From the NCBI GenBank assembly GCA_015501055.1, contig JADNYV010000135.1, positions 1-64,000 on the forward strand: a stretch of DNA of 64,000 nt, written 5' to 3'. A program made the position numbers and the translations under genes. This DNA comes from Mucidula mucida. Lineage: Eukaryota; Basidiomycota; Agaricomycetes; Agaricales; Physalacriaceae. A model generated the notes under the pieces. That model had not been told where the DNA came from and did not search any database. It saw only the letters and a list, made by a program, of their open reading frames with translations. Shown here piece after piece: positions 44,551 through 55,719 of the stretch (position 1 is its first letter; every line of letters begins with the position of its first letter).

Positions 44551-47500
44551 CTTGGATTTCAAGCTCCCCAGTCGTGAGGGATCTTGGAGGATTTGAAACC
44601 TCGTCAAATTTCACATTGGTCTTCCGACAGTGAGGGATATTTGAAACCTCTCAGACAGCGTTACCATTTGACTATTTCTGGAGGAGATGATCGCTTCTCA
44701 GTGCCTATGACGCACTTCCTCCTTGCACATCGCCCTCAGACCAAGGAGGAAGTGATTTAGGAGAACGCCCACTTGAACGTCCACTTTCTCAACCTCTTAT
44801 CGTCACTATGGCTCCTGCCCGCTCTACCCGCTCGGCGCCACTCCTCAGCCCTCGCGTCATCAGGACCGCTTCTCCACGCAATCCTCCATGCGTCGAAAGA
44901 TCCCTGCCACGAGCATGGCTGGTCATCATTGAAGCTCCCATCGGCATTAAACAAAACATTCCAGGTCGACACTCCGCCATGCCGGATCTCTACAAAGTCG
45001 AGTCTCACCCCCAAGTCAGTGAGGAGTATGCGGGAGACATCTATGTTATCTACGGCGACTTGACCAAGGAAGGCCTCAACAAGTTGATGGAGAACGTGGG
45101 AAACATCGACCCGTACGGCGGAGCAGGTGCGTACCTCATCATCTGAGTCTCAATGCATCTCTGAATCGATTCTAGGTTTCCTCAAATTGGATCCCGAGGA
45201 GAAACCAGCGTTGGTATTTGCGAGGAACATGTACGGTCCGCCGGGACAGGCAGATGCACTGAAGACGTTCGGTTTAGGGCCGTGAGTCCAATCTCAAATG
45301 TGGCGCACATAATATTGACCAGCTTTCCAGAAATCAATTCACGGACGAAGAGAAGAAGGCGCGCGCTGCTCTGCGCGACAACATTCTTGGTGCTGAGGAA
45401 GAGCTGACGGCGACCGAGACTGCTTTTGAGCGGTCTCCTCGTAAAGTTCCCGCTCATGTGGGAGCACGCGCCTATACCATCGGGCCCAATCACCAACATC
45501 CGCGACAGCTTTTGCAGCCGGCAGTTGGTCTCAAGCGTACTGATGAATACATTGACGACCCGCACCTCAAGTTGTGTAACGACTTTACTAAGGTACGTTT
45601 ATTGAATACCCTCACTGGATATAGAGCTGAAACGAAATATCATCAGGTTATCGGGCAGTCAAGTGTCAAAGCTCTTCACTCGTATGTACCCGCGGAAGCC
45701 CTGGAGACTCTCGAAGCGCAGGTTGACAGTATCAACATGCCACGGATTGGCCCACACAACAATACGACAACGCCGGCTTTCCAGCTGAACATGGCCGCCG
45801 CTGTTGGGCCCAACGAATCAGTAACCTTCACGCACGTTGATCCCGACACTGGTGAGACGATAGAGGCGTCTGAAGGCATTTCGCAGCTGGGTGCCTTTGG
45901 TGTTATTCATATTGACGGTCATGACCTAACCGCCGGCTTCACTTCCATGCATATGTTGTCGAAGGACGATTCACGCGTCGAGGAGCAGCTTTTTTTTCTG
46001 GTGGAGCTGGGTATTTGTTGGGTGCTGCATGGTGATTGTTCCTACGGATTTTCAGGTCTGCATATGCATGGAGGAAGCGCGCCCGTTTTTAAGACTGCTC
46101 AGCCTGTCAATGCTCCGCCGTATATTTGCATTACCGCCGTCGCCTATTGTCCTACTCACTTCTTCGAGGGTACCTCATCATGGTCGTTTGGAGCTGCACC
46201 ATTAAAAGGAAAGCAGAAGGCTGCTGAGGTTTTTCGTATTGCACCAGAGATGCAGGTCTGGAGGTGTGTCACTCTTCCTTTGTTGATGTTTAAGCTGAGA
46301 TATGTTTGTTATAGTCATGATTCGTTCTTTAAGGAACGGCCATTTACCAACAGTCCCAATATGATCTCCGATGGCTTGTCGATCATGGATCCTGAAGCGT
46401 ATCTCGACTTTATGGCACGCGGTATAGTTCAGTTCGCGACGTACCTAATACTGCAAGCGCCTGCCGAAGTTTTGGTTAGGCTGGATCGTGATGCGATTCT
46501 CGCTGCTATCAGTCTAGTGAAGGACAATCAACGTATAGTTGCTCAACCATGGCCTCGGGGTCCGGGATGGAGTAGTAAAGACTGCGCTGAGGGTCCTTTG
46601 AGCATGGAGACGATGGAGGCGTTGAAGGCCGCGACGACATGGGAACATTATCGCGCCTTGCAGGCATCGGACGATTCAGAGCTACGCGATCTTCCATTCG
46701 GAAATGCGCTGTTGAACGGTGCTATTGCAGAGGCGTATGAGGCGTTGTGTCGCGACGGTGCTGCCGGTATTCCTGTATGTGCTTTGGCCGAACAAGAGGG
46801 TGGCCCAGTAGGAGGTACAGCACAAAAACGACGCAGTAAGTGTTCAAAACCCTCTCTTGGATTCAAGCTAAATATGATGCTAGGCATCTTCAAAAAATCA
46901 CGAGCGGGCGGATCTTCAAAGTCCAGCGAGACCAAGACCGCTCAAAAGAAGAAAGCAGGAACTTGTGCCGGAAAGCGGAAAGCTGAAGCGGAAGTAGCAG
47001 ATGGGCCTCCAGCGAAACGAACGAGACAGCATGTAACCTATGATCAAGGTCGGATGAGAGTTCGTGACATGTAATGGTGTATAAATCTTCATTTCTCAGA
47101 TTCAGAGTGCGATTCAAATACGGAGCCGACGACACCTCTTCTACAAGCGTTGGAGCTCATAGAGTTTGAACAACTGTACAAGCACTTGGGCACATATGTG
47201 TTGGAACTCGTTGGAGACGATTTGGATTCCTGGAATGGATTTCTAGATGCCGCAGAGTCTGATAAGTCAGAGGACGTGGTGGCTTTGCTAGGGAATGCGG
47301 CTGCTCATCTTCGCTTCTTGAAGGCTTGACGTGATGGGACCGATATATTATCTCGTCTCGAGAATCAAGAGCTTCTCCTTTCACACATGGCAATGTGGAA
47401 ATGGATCGAAGTAGAGGTGGACCACGCATGGAGAAGTGTTGAAACGTCAACGGAGCATTGGATGAAGGCGTTATGCAACAATGTCATTGCTGCCTTCACG

Positions 47501-48666
47501 GACGTTCGTGCATCCAAGGAAGCAGTCGAAAAACATTTCAAGGCTTCTGTCTACATTCCATCCCTATCCGTTTCCGCTACTCGTCAGCTTTCGACTATGC
47601 AGTTTCCTGCACGCCGCGTAAATAAAGCAGATATGCGTCAAGTCAAGGAGCGACTTATGCGGATTGTATCGGAATGGTTGGACTTCAATAGCGACTTCGA
47701 GCGAGGACGTCCCGCATCCCATTTAGTCTTTCGACTGGTTGCCACATATGGCCCAACGGTACTCCTTCATTGGCCAGTTATTGAAGCATGCGACAAATCA
47801 ATGCGCCGGTTAGTTTTTGGAGATAAGGGTGATAACAAACCTTCCTTTGCTAAGGTTGAAGAGTGGTGTACAGCGAATCTGCACATTGCGGATGATGCCA
47901 CTTGAGAGGTTTTAACCCAAATCGATCTTATTGTTGACTGCTGGCGCACGCCACAGCAGCGTATTCTGCCCGGCCGCATGACTACGCTGGTTCAGAGTGC
48001 CCTGGCTCGCTTCTCTTCAAGCGACTCACCCGAGAAGGCCGATCATCACCGATTCCTCATCAGCCTACTGGAACCACTCTACCCATTGGCTCGAAATCCA
48101 TTCTTCTCCCTTCCTGAACCTCCGACTGCATCATCCAAGGCTGTTAAGAGCTTCTACACTGTGTATCGGTCGTTTTTGAAACATATGGTATCTATGGATG
48201 ACAAGAAGATTCCTTGGCGCGATTTAGCAACGTCCCGGCGACTTATTCTTGCTGACAATGGACCGTTTGGAAGCTCTCATCTGCGAACAAAGGAAGGGCT
48301 GTTCAGTGCCCTGATTCATTGTGGCATCACCCATAATTCTCAGTTTCTGCATAGCGAGCAGCACATTTTCTTTGACGGTCTCGATGACTGGAACACCATT
48401 TACGCCACTTCCCGCGATGCCTTGGAAGACTCCATGGATGGGAAGGATATGGAGAAGTACTTTTGTGATGGTTGCGCGTATGGCGTTTGGACGCGTCGCA
48501 GCGTTGAACATGCTTCAGTCTATGCAGCCGCCACCGAAGCTCCGGATCTGACTTCCTGGTTGCTAAACGCGGAGTTTCCAGCATTCACGCAGGTATACAA
48601 GCTATTCCTCAAGGGTAAAGTCAACAGGGAGTCTGTGTTTCCGGGCTTTGGGCCATTGCAGGCGTA

Positions 48667-48910
48667 CTGTAGCGTTTCGACCGCAAATTCACATAACGGG
48701 TCACGGGGGTCTTTGAAGTGAAGCTATATATACATCATAACGGGTCACGGACCACTTTGGTCAGGCACGAGCCTCCAAATAAGGAAATTTCAGGTCCCGC
48801 TATAAGCGGAACTGTCCAAAAAAGGCAATTTAAGGGTCTGTGAAGCTGTTCGCTGTAACTTCAGACCATAATGGGTCACAGGCTGTGAAGTTACGGTTGA
48901 AACAGTACAG
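48667..48910 (+). mobile_element. 244-bp MITE, copy A
   Basis: Flanked by TA (48665-48666 and 48911-48912). Its left end CTGTAGCGTTTCGACCG is intact; the right end reads CGGTTGAAACAGTACAG, so that inverted repeat has three mismatches. It encodes nothing. TA duplication plus short inverted repeats point to a Tc1/mariner-type origin (inference). Inserted in the coding frame of the Tet/JBP-like gene. Confidence 0.9.
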
Positions 48911-49163
48911 TATTTGCTGGCGAGTGACTATACCATTGCAGGAGCCGTCAAAATGCCAACATATAAAGAGATGGGAGAGCTCTTATGGAGCGATTTGAAG
49001 CAAAAAGGCGCGATGACTGGTCTTCGGGCACTGGGTTATACCGACTTCGAGTCGGCAGAAGATGTGGCTGACGCGTTCGAGAAGGTGGATAGGATGTTGA
49101 GAGAGACTATACCGGAAAATCTGCGCCGTCGGATGAACTACAATGTGTTTACGACGGAGCATA

Positions 49164-49407
49164 CTGTAGCGTTTCGACCGTAACTTCACAGCCTGTGACC
49201 CATTATGGTCTGAAGTTACAGCGAACAGCTTCACAGACCCTTAAATTGCCTTTTTTGGACAGTTCCGCTTATAGCGGGACCTGAAATTTCCTTATTTGGA
49301 GGCTCGTGCCTGACCAAAGTGGTCCGTGACCCGTTATGATGTATATATAGCTTCACTTCAAAGACCCCCGTGACCCGTTATGTGAATTTGCGGTCGAAAC
49401 GCTACAG
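49164..49407 (-). mobile_element. 244-bp MITE, copy B (opposite orientation)
   Basis: Flanked by TA (49162-49163 and 49408-49409). Its two ends form a perfect 17-bp inverted repeat, CTGTAGCGTTTCGACCG. Reverse-complemented, it matches copy A at every base except three, all within the end at 48894-48910. The 253 bp between the elements is host coding sequence (KMPTYKEMGELLWSDLK ...). Confidence 0.9.
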
Positions 49408-49534
49408 TATTCTCTGCAAGGTAAAGTGTCTAGACATTGCACAGTTCAAGAAGATGGTGAAGGCGCGCGCGAACTTGTTGCCAGAGGAGTTAGAAGAAGT
49501 AACACAGATGTGGCGGATGTGGTGTCGGGAATAG

Positions 49535-51502
49535 ACTTTACGCGCGACATGATATTCCCTGAAATATATTTATTCACTATCATTTACTGGTGCCTAACTA
49601 GCAGGGATGGGCGGTTCCAGAGGTCCCGTCCTCTAAATCGTGCGATCAAAAAGCGTGGTGCTCCGGCTTTCCATAGTTCTCCGAGTCGTCGGGATAAGGC
49701 TTTTGTCATGACACCTGGTGAATGTCCTCACAAGGACGAGTTCCTAATTTCAGTGCCAACAGGCTAGCGGTCAAAATGCGAGGCGAGTTTGTTTGACCAT
49801 CAGCAGCCCCGCTCAGCTACCTCGTTAACGCGTCCATTACTCTCGTTCGCTGTCAACCTGCCCTTGCGTTCGATAGCTTTCATGTATTACGCGTTGATTG
49901 GAGTACGCCACCGCAGAGAATGATGTGTCGGAGAAATCCAGATTGTCGCGCGAAGGAACAATGCAGGAGCTTTCCTTGCTACACGTCTCGGCGGACTTCA
50001 ATTCAAGACTACGTCAGGCAAAAGCAGGCATGTTATCGGAAAATGTGACACTTTTGGGGGCTTGTAGCCTAGACGATATATTCAAGCAGACTCGGCGACC
50101 AGTTTTACGATACAGAGGATTCTGAGATTGGTCTAAAATGAACTGAGAGTAAGCGGATATTCATCATCGTCGTATTGCGTGGTCTGAGATACGAGAAAGG
50201 CGTCAATTTCTCCAGATGATACTACGGCTAAACTTCAAAACAATTACCAGGCGTCTACTTCCCTGCTGTCGAGCTGCAGCTCGTCCGAGTTCATCACGCG
50301 CAGCAGATTCTCTATGGGTATCCCCCTGATGACTCGGGAACCACCACGCGCATTGACGCTCTAGACAGTGACAACACTGCCAAAGAATGGTGCCATTGCA
50401 CTCGGATAGTAAGCCGGGGCCTGGCATGCGCCGAGCGTGGACAAGGCGAAGCTGTCATGTCCGATGAACGCATCTGTCTCGAAGACTGTCTGGGGCCAAA
50501 AAGTTACATGATAACAGTAGGGGTGGTCGGTGGCCATGACGAAGGCGAAGACGAGGGATGGTGATCAAATACGGCTAAATGATAAAGGATAAGGCGGAGA
50601 ATGTACGGTAGACGACTCACAGGAAACATGCCAACCTTGTTGTCTGTGTCAGAGGGTGGAGCTCGAGTAAGTAGAACGAGTATGAAAGAGCATTCTGTCG
50701 AGCTATACGTCGCTGAGGACGTTATCCTCAGCTCAGGTCGTGGCTGCTGCTGACTGAGTAGAAGTGAGACGAAGAGGCCAGTAAGCAGTAGCGAGGGGGG
50801 AAACAATTCTAAAGGAGGAGAATGAGCCTTTTATGCTTTTCTAAAGTTTGGATTTGTTTTGATGTGATGAGGCAATTTTGCAGGGCGCGTCCAGACCAGG
50901 TTGTCTACCGGTACCGGCATTAGCGTGGCCTATTCCGCAATCATCACCACCGTCAAGTGAAACTAATGCGACTTTCAGCGATGGTTTGATTGCGACTGGC
51001 GCTATAACAGACGTCGAGACGAGCCGATTATGCATGAACAAGCAGAGCTTGCGAAGACTGCCGGAAGCCGAGGCCGAAGTTTCGTTCACTGTGATTCTGA
51101 ATGTACCTTTCTCCTTGTCAGGTATGCATTGTCATTCACGTAGTCGCTTTGCAGCTGAGACAAAAAAGGTGGATAGGAAGCGAAACCTTATGGCGAGAAG
51201 GAGAAATCACATATCAACATGAGGTCTGCAGGAAGTTCGCGAGAATCAGCATCTTCCGCCGTTTGCACGTTCAAGTTCTCGAAACTTCTCGTGCGGGTAC
51301 GCAGCCGTCAGATGGCATCACGAGCCTACCTCTTGGCATCTGCTCTGAGCAAGATGAAGTCAGCACGAGGGCACTTTGAACTGGTTCACCTTCATCGCAT
51401 GAGATGTGACGGAAAAGTGTCGGTCATAATTTCCTCCCTGACGAACGACAGACCTTTAAATGCGACTTGAGTACTGCGACGATCCCCATCTCACCACTCA
51501 TC
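49535..51502. other. ~2 kb without a supported gene
   Basis: Short frames only. One at 49898-50125 (+, ending LLGACSLDDIFKQTRRPVLR) looks protein-like but has no domain or partner exon. 50504-50806 (minus) and 50878-51222 (plus) overlap and are probably chance. The last ~100 bp would be the promoter of the beta-lactamase-like gene. Confidence 0.4.
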
Positions 51503-53266
51503 ATGCATACTGGCGTCTTTTGGCTGATATTACTTCCTGTCTATGTCCTTGCCTCTGTACGACGGGCAGCATCGGACCAACTCTTGACGCCCGAGCTCGA
51601 TCAATTTATTGACGACACGCTCAAGGAGTGGAACTCTCCTGGGGGCGTTGCCATTGCTGTCGTGAAACTGCAGTCTGACGGACAGTGGCAGGTGGAGACA
51701 AAAGGGTATGGACTTGCTCGTCCGGATGGAACGAAAATCACAGAAGACACTATGCTTGCTATCGCGTCGAATTCAAAGGCAAGTGAAGTCTTGTGTGCGA
51801 ACGATTCTACATTCTAACAAATACAACAGCTATTCGACGTCTTCGCGGCTGGTCTGTTGATCTCCAATAAGACCCTGTCGCCGCGCATTGACTGGGTCAC
51901 TCCAATGGCGTCCATCTTTCCGCAATGGGACCTAATGGATCCCGTTGCCGCATCCGCCAGCACCATCCTTGATCTCATGAGTCACCGCACTGGGGTCCCT
52001 GCTCATAACCTCATGTACAACAAAAACGATTCAGATGTATTCCTGTCGAGGTGCAAGTATCTGCGTCCGTCGCTTGGTTTTCGTGAGAATTTCCAGTACA
52101 ATAACTACATGTACACCGTCCTCTCTGCCCTCCCCACCTACCTTCTTCCCCATCATCCTTCCTTCGCGAGTTACGTGAAGGAGAACATCCTAGACCCTCT
52201 CGGCTTGGTGAACGCGACGTACTCCTATGAGGTCGCTTCGCGGACCGGACAGCTCGCTCAAGGAGTATTGCGGACCGGAAGGAAATACGCTCTGGACGGC
52301 GGCTTACCCAAATGGCTGCCCTTTTGGTTCACAAATGGCGGTGAGGATGGAACGAATATCCTTTCGGGCGCAGGCGGGGTCATTATGACCCTCAAAGAGG
52401 TGACCGTGTGGTTGCGCACGCTTCTCCTCTTGGGGAAGAACCCATCGACAGGCGAATCCGTCATTCCTCCCGAAGTAGTTGCCAAGGCTGTTAACGGTGT
52501 GTCTGTAGTGTACGGCACCAGCAGTCATCCATCGCTTTCACCTGCGGTTTATGGCGGTGGCCAGTACTCCTATTCTTACCAAGGTCATTACATCGTCGAA
52601 CACGCCGGGAGTGCCCCGGGCACCAAGAGTGCCATTCTACGGCTACCGTACGACGGCGTCGGTTTAGCCGTGTTCAGCACTGACGACGTGTATGGCGATA
52701 ATCTCAATGAGATCATCAAGTACCGCATTATGGACTCCATCTTCGACATGCCTGTCATCGATTGGAACGAACTGGTGAAGACGTCAGTGGAGGTTCAATT
52801 CAACCTGACGCGGGATATGGCGCTGCCTCGGCCGGAGAACGCGACGATGCCGCTCCCGCTGGATCATCTCCAAGGCGTCTACACGAACTCTGCCTACGGC
52901 AACCTCACCTTGTGCACTATCCCGTCGTCCTTAGAAATCTGCGCCACGCTCGCTGAAGAAGCCCCTACCGCCCTTCCCAACATCTCGTTTACTGCCCGCC
53001 CTACACTCATCTCGACGTGGGACAAAGTATGGTCTACGCACCTCGAGCTCGGTCATTTCGATGGACTGCTCTGGAACGCGAGTGCGCTGTATAGTTATGG
53101 CGGGGACGACGACGGGCCCTGGGTTAACGAGTACGTAGCGTTTGAGGCGGAGTTCGCGCCCGACGCCAGTGGGTTTGGGGTTACTGGGATATGGGGCGCC
53201 GCTTCGGACACTTTGACAGGGAATACTGTACAGGAGAGGGCTGAGGTTTGGTTTGAAAGGGTCTGA
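51503..53266 (+). CDS. Secreted beta-lactamase/transpeptidase-fold hydrolase
   Basis: Serine hydrolase of the class C beta-lactamase/EstB-like superfamily; in fungi these are usually esterases or peptidases. Exons 51503-51778 and 51830-53266 (1713 nt, 570 aa). An N-terminal hydrophobic segment (GVFWLILLPVYVLASV) reads as a signal peptide. Active-site motifs: S-x-x-K as SNSK (S89-K92), the Tyr motif YNNY (Y182), and the third motif HAG in VEHAGSAPGTK. Many N-x-S/T sites fit secretion. The single intron begins with GC (AAG|GCAAGT) and cuts directly after the catalytic Lys codon. The ATG at 51503 starts the signal peptide; upstream codons in frame lack an ATG. Confidence 0.85.
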
Positions 53267-53567
53267 GAAGAGCAAAACCTGTACATAGTGGTGATGATGG
53301 GACGGATTTGTTCCGTATGCCTGCGAGATTTCGATTGAAACAGGACTAAAATTCAGATACAAGGTTTTATGACCCCGTTCCAGCGATGCTGAGATGTCAA
53401 CAGCAAGCGACGTGAAAATGACGGTCAAAGGAAGATAGAAAGTCACTCGTTTGGAACGGGCATTCATGAACAACGCGAAGTATTTATCTACTACTGAAGT
53501 CGAGATTCCAAGCAACTCTACGAGTACAGACATACAATCCACGGAAAACCTGAGCACAACATACTAT

Positions 53568-55719
53568 CTATTGATCCTCTATCGGCATCTTTTGAAATAC
53601 ACACCGCGATACACCGTCATCTTGAAGCACCCACTCTCGCTGCAGTATATATCCCTTTAACTTCGGGAGCCATCTACACCAGACATACCAATACGCCAAC
53701 CCAATAAACGATACACCAAACGCCGTCACCGCGTGGGCCTGATTTAATATCAATGACTGCCACCATGAGAAACCTGTTCATGCTCACCCAGTATGGCAAG
53801 TGCTCATATGTCCTCCCGTCCTCTTTGGGCGGCACAAACGGCATGACTATCAGGAAAACATTCGAGAGAAAGAATGCGACCACTACAAATTTGGGTGCTC
53901 GGAAAGGCGGGTCCCACTCTGGTCGAGCGTACAATAACAGTAACCCGAAGGATACCATCATGTTGACAATGGCAAGTGAATATGAGGAGACTATCATTGC
54001 CTCTGTTCAGTATGACATCTACATGCAAAAGAAGGAACAGAACATACGGCTGATCATGAAGAGGTACGCGTCACCAGGCGGGGGAAGGATCACGAAGGTG
54101 CTTGAGAAGAACCATTGCGCGAGCAGCGCTGCGAGCGGCGCATTGAAGGGTTTGTTACTTGAGAAGAAAGACGAAAAAGGCAGAACGCCTTCTCGACCAA
54201 GTTCCTGTATGACTTAGGGCTCCGAATGAGTATTGTAGTATGTATAAATTAGCAAAAGCGAAGCCTCACCCCGTCCTTGACTAAAATGACCGGAAAGCAG
54301 ACTACCCAATGTTGACAGAGAAATCAACGCCGAGAGGACCTTACATGATCGTGAGTTAGACACGAAGGTCATCTGCTATTGGACCGACCCGTTCAGTATT
54401 CGCCCCAAACAAATTCCGGAAAAGCAGTGCCCTGAGAAATTGTAAACCGTACATCAAGAGCCACAAAAAGTGACATACGCGACTATCCGCTGACTGCCGA
54501 GAATATCCTCCTTGGACACCACCGAAAAATACGCCACGTTCACCAGCAGATACAGGACACTGACACCGACGAGTGCAATCGGTGCTGCGCGCTTGATCGC
54601 CCAAACAGGATTCCGGACCTCCGATAACGCGTAATTCACGCTTGAATATCCCTTAAAGCTATAAATCACGTTGTAGAGTCCCACCACTAGCGCACTGACG
54701 TCGCCCCTGCTGCCCTCCCAGATGTGCTCAAAGTTGTGCGTTGGCGGAACGCGAAGGAACCCAAAGATAGAACACAGCCCGGTCAGTCCGATGCCGCCGA
54801 GGAGGAAAAGCTTGAAGATACCCAAGCTGTTTTGAAGGCGCAACCCAAAGCGTACGTGGGTGCCATGGACGGTAGCGCAGAAGGTCAGACAAAGGAAGGC
54901 AACAAGACGAGTGTTGAAGCGAGTTGGAGGGACGTCGAGTGCGTTGAGTAGATCTGAAACACGATAAGTCTTATTTCTGGTGTAAAGTTAAGACTAACAT
55001 TCGGAGAACACTAAACTGTTTGCAGTCGAGGCCCCCTATGCAATGATCAGAACGGTAGAGGCATCATAGATGCGAAATAATACGGTAATTACTGCGTATA
55101 CAGAAAACGCGCACGTCGCCAGAAATTTAGGGTGGCGGTATATGTACTCAAGATAATTCTTCTCTCCACCACTACGAGGTAAGCCCTAATCACAGTGTGT
55201 AAGGTACTTCATAATGTGAACCAAATCGCTTACCGTCCCGAGTTCAATATAGACTGTCGTACCCACTGCCGCGATTGCTGCTCCAGTCAACCACATGAGG
55301 AGAGTGACGCCGACGCTGCCGGATGACCGCAAAATGACGCTTGGAGTCGCGAAGATGCTATAGCGCCATGAAGACAGCGCCTCGTCTGACAGGAGCAGTA
55401 GATCTCACCCAGTCCCGATGATGTAATTAAAAATCAGCACAACGGCGCTAAAGAGGCCTGTGTGCGATAAGCGGTGGGAAGGGGGAAGAAGCTTGACCAC
55501 GCCCACCTAGTTGCCGCTTAGCATGTGGCACGTCGTCGAAGGCTTCTCCGTTACGTGCTGCATAGAGTTTGAGCTCCGCGGTCCAATTGAATGATACGAC
55601 ATCCGCTCACTGTCTCCTTCTCGGTGGACGGCAGCACCGTCAATCCCGCTTGCAACAACTACTGTTGTAGCGCCGTAATCCAAAACTGTACGCCGCAAGA
55701 GTGGACCCTCATCGTCCAT
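53568..55719 (-). CDS. MUP1-like amino-acid permease (APC superfamily)
   Basis: Plasma-membrane amino-acid transporter of the fungal high-affinity methionine permease/LAT group. Twelve exons on the minus strand: 55611-55719, 55507-55557, 55409-55457, 55234-55357, 55084-55185, 54999-55035, 54479-54953, 54389-54431, 54270-54339, 54048-54212, 53788-54002, 53568-53738 (1611 nt, 536 aa). Signature segments: GLFSAVVLIFNYIIGTGIFA, PRSGGEKNYLEYIYRHPKFL, GLYNVIYSFKGYSSVNYALS, EVRNPVWAIKRAAPI, SQGRVIQELGREGVLPFSSF, and PYWAHAVTAFGVSF near the end, giving about twelve membrane helices. The acidic cytosolic N-terminus is encoded in the first two exons. All introns are 46-70 nt with GT..AG ends. No disruption was found. 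Confidence 0.85.

Larger units (their letters stand above)
44808..49534 (+). pseudogene. Tet/JBP-like 2OG-Fe(II) oxygenase, disrupted
   Basis: Resembles the fungal Tet/JBP dioxygenases that oxidise 5-methylcytosine and are expanded alongside transposons in basidiomycetes. Exons: 44808-45126, 45176-45281, 45331-45592, 45647-46263, 46315-46835, 46884-47048, then from 47100. The Fe(II)-binding His-x-Asp is HIDGHD in FGVIHIDGHDLTAGFTSMHM, and the distal His is in FSGLHMHGGSAP, both in the spacing seen in that family. A Lys/Arg-rich linker (KKKAGTCAGKRKAEAEVADG) and a long C-terminal helical region follow. The frame is broken by TGA at 47327-47329 and 47903-47905, and by MITEs at 48667-48910 and 49164-49407. 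Skipping both MITEs plus one TA each keeps the frame to TAG at 49532-49534. The core catalytic region is undamaged, so a truncated active product is conceivable. Family assignment rests on motif memory. Confidence 0.65.

Noticed and set aside
44231..44633. Repeat protein encoded by the tandem repeat
   Set aside because: The 82-bp period shifts frame each unit and no start or splice context exists; openness is a composition effect.
47071..47099. 29-nt intron GTAATG..CTCAG at the end of the Tet-like exon 6
   Set aside because: It breaks the frame; the 51-nt intron 47049-47099 ends at the same acceptor and keeps it.
54349..54392. Frameshift in the MUP1-like gene near GANTERVGPIADD
   Set aside because: A 49-nt intron (GTCGGT..CATGTAAG with a CTAAC branch site) joins NTER to VLSALISL in frame, so no disruption is needed.
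55558..55610. N-terminal frameshift in the MUP1-like gene
   Set aside because: A GTGAGC..ATGCAG intron restores frame; the total then equals 537 codons including the stop.
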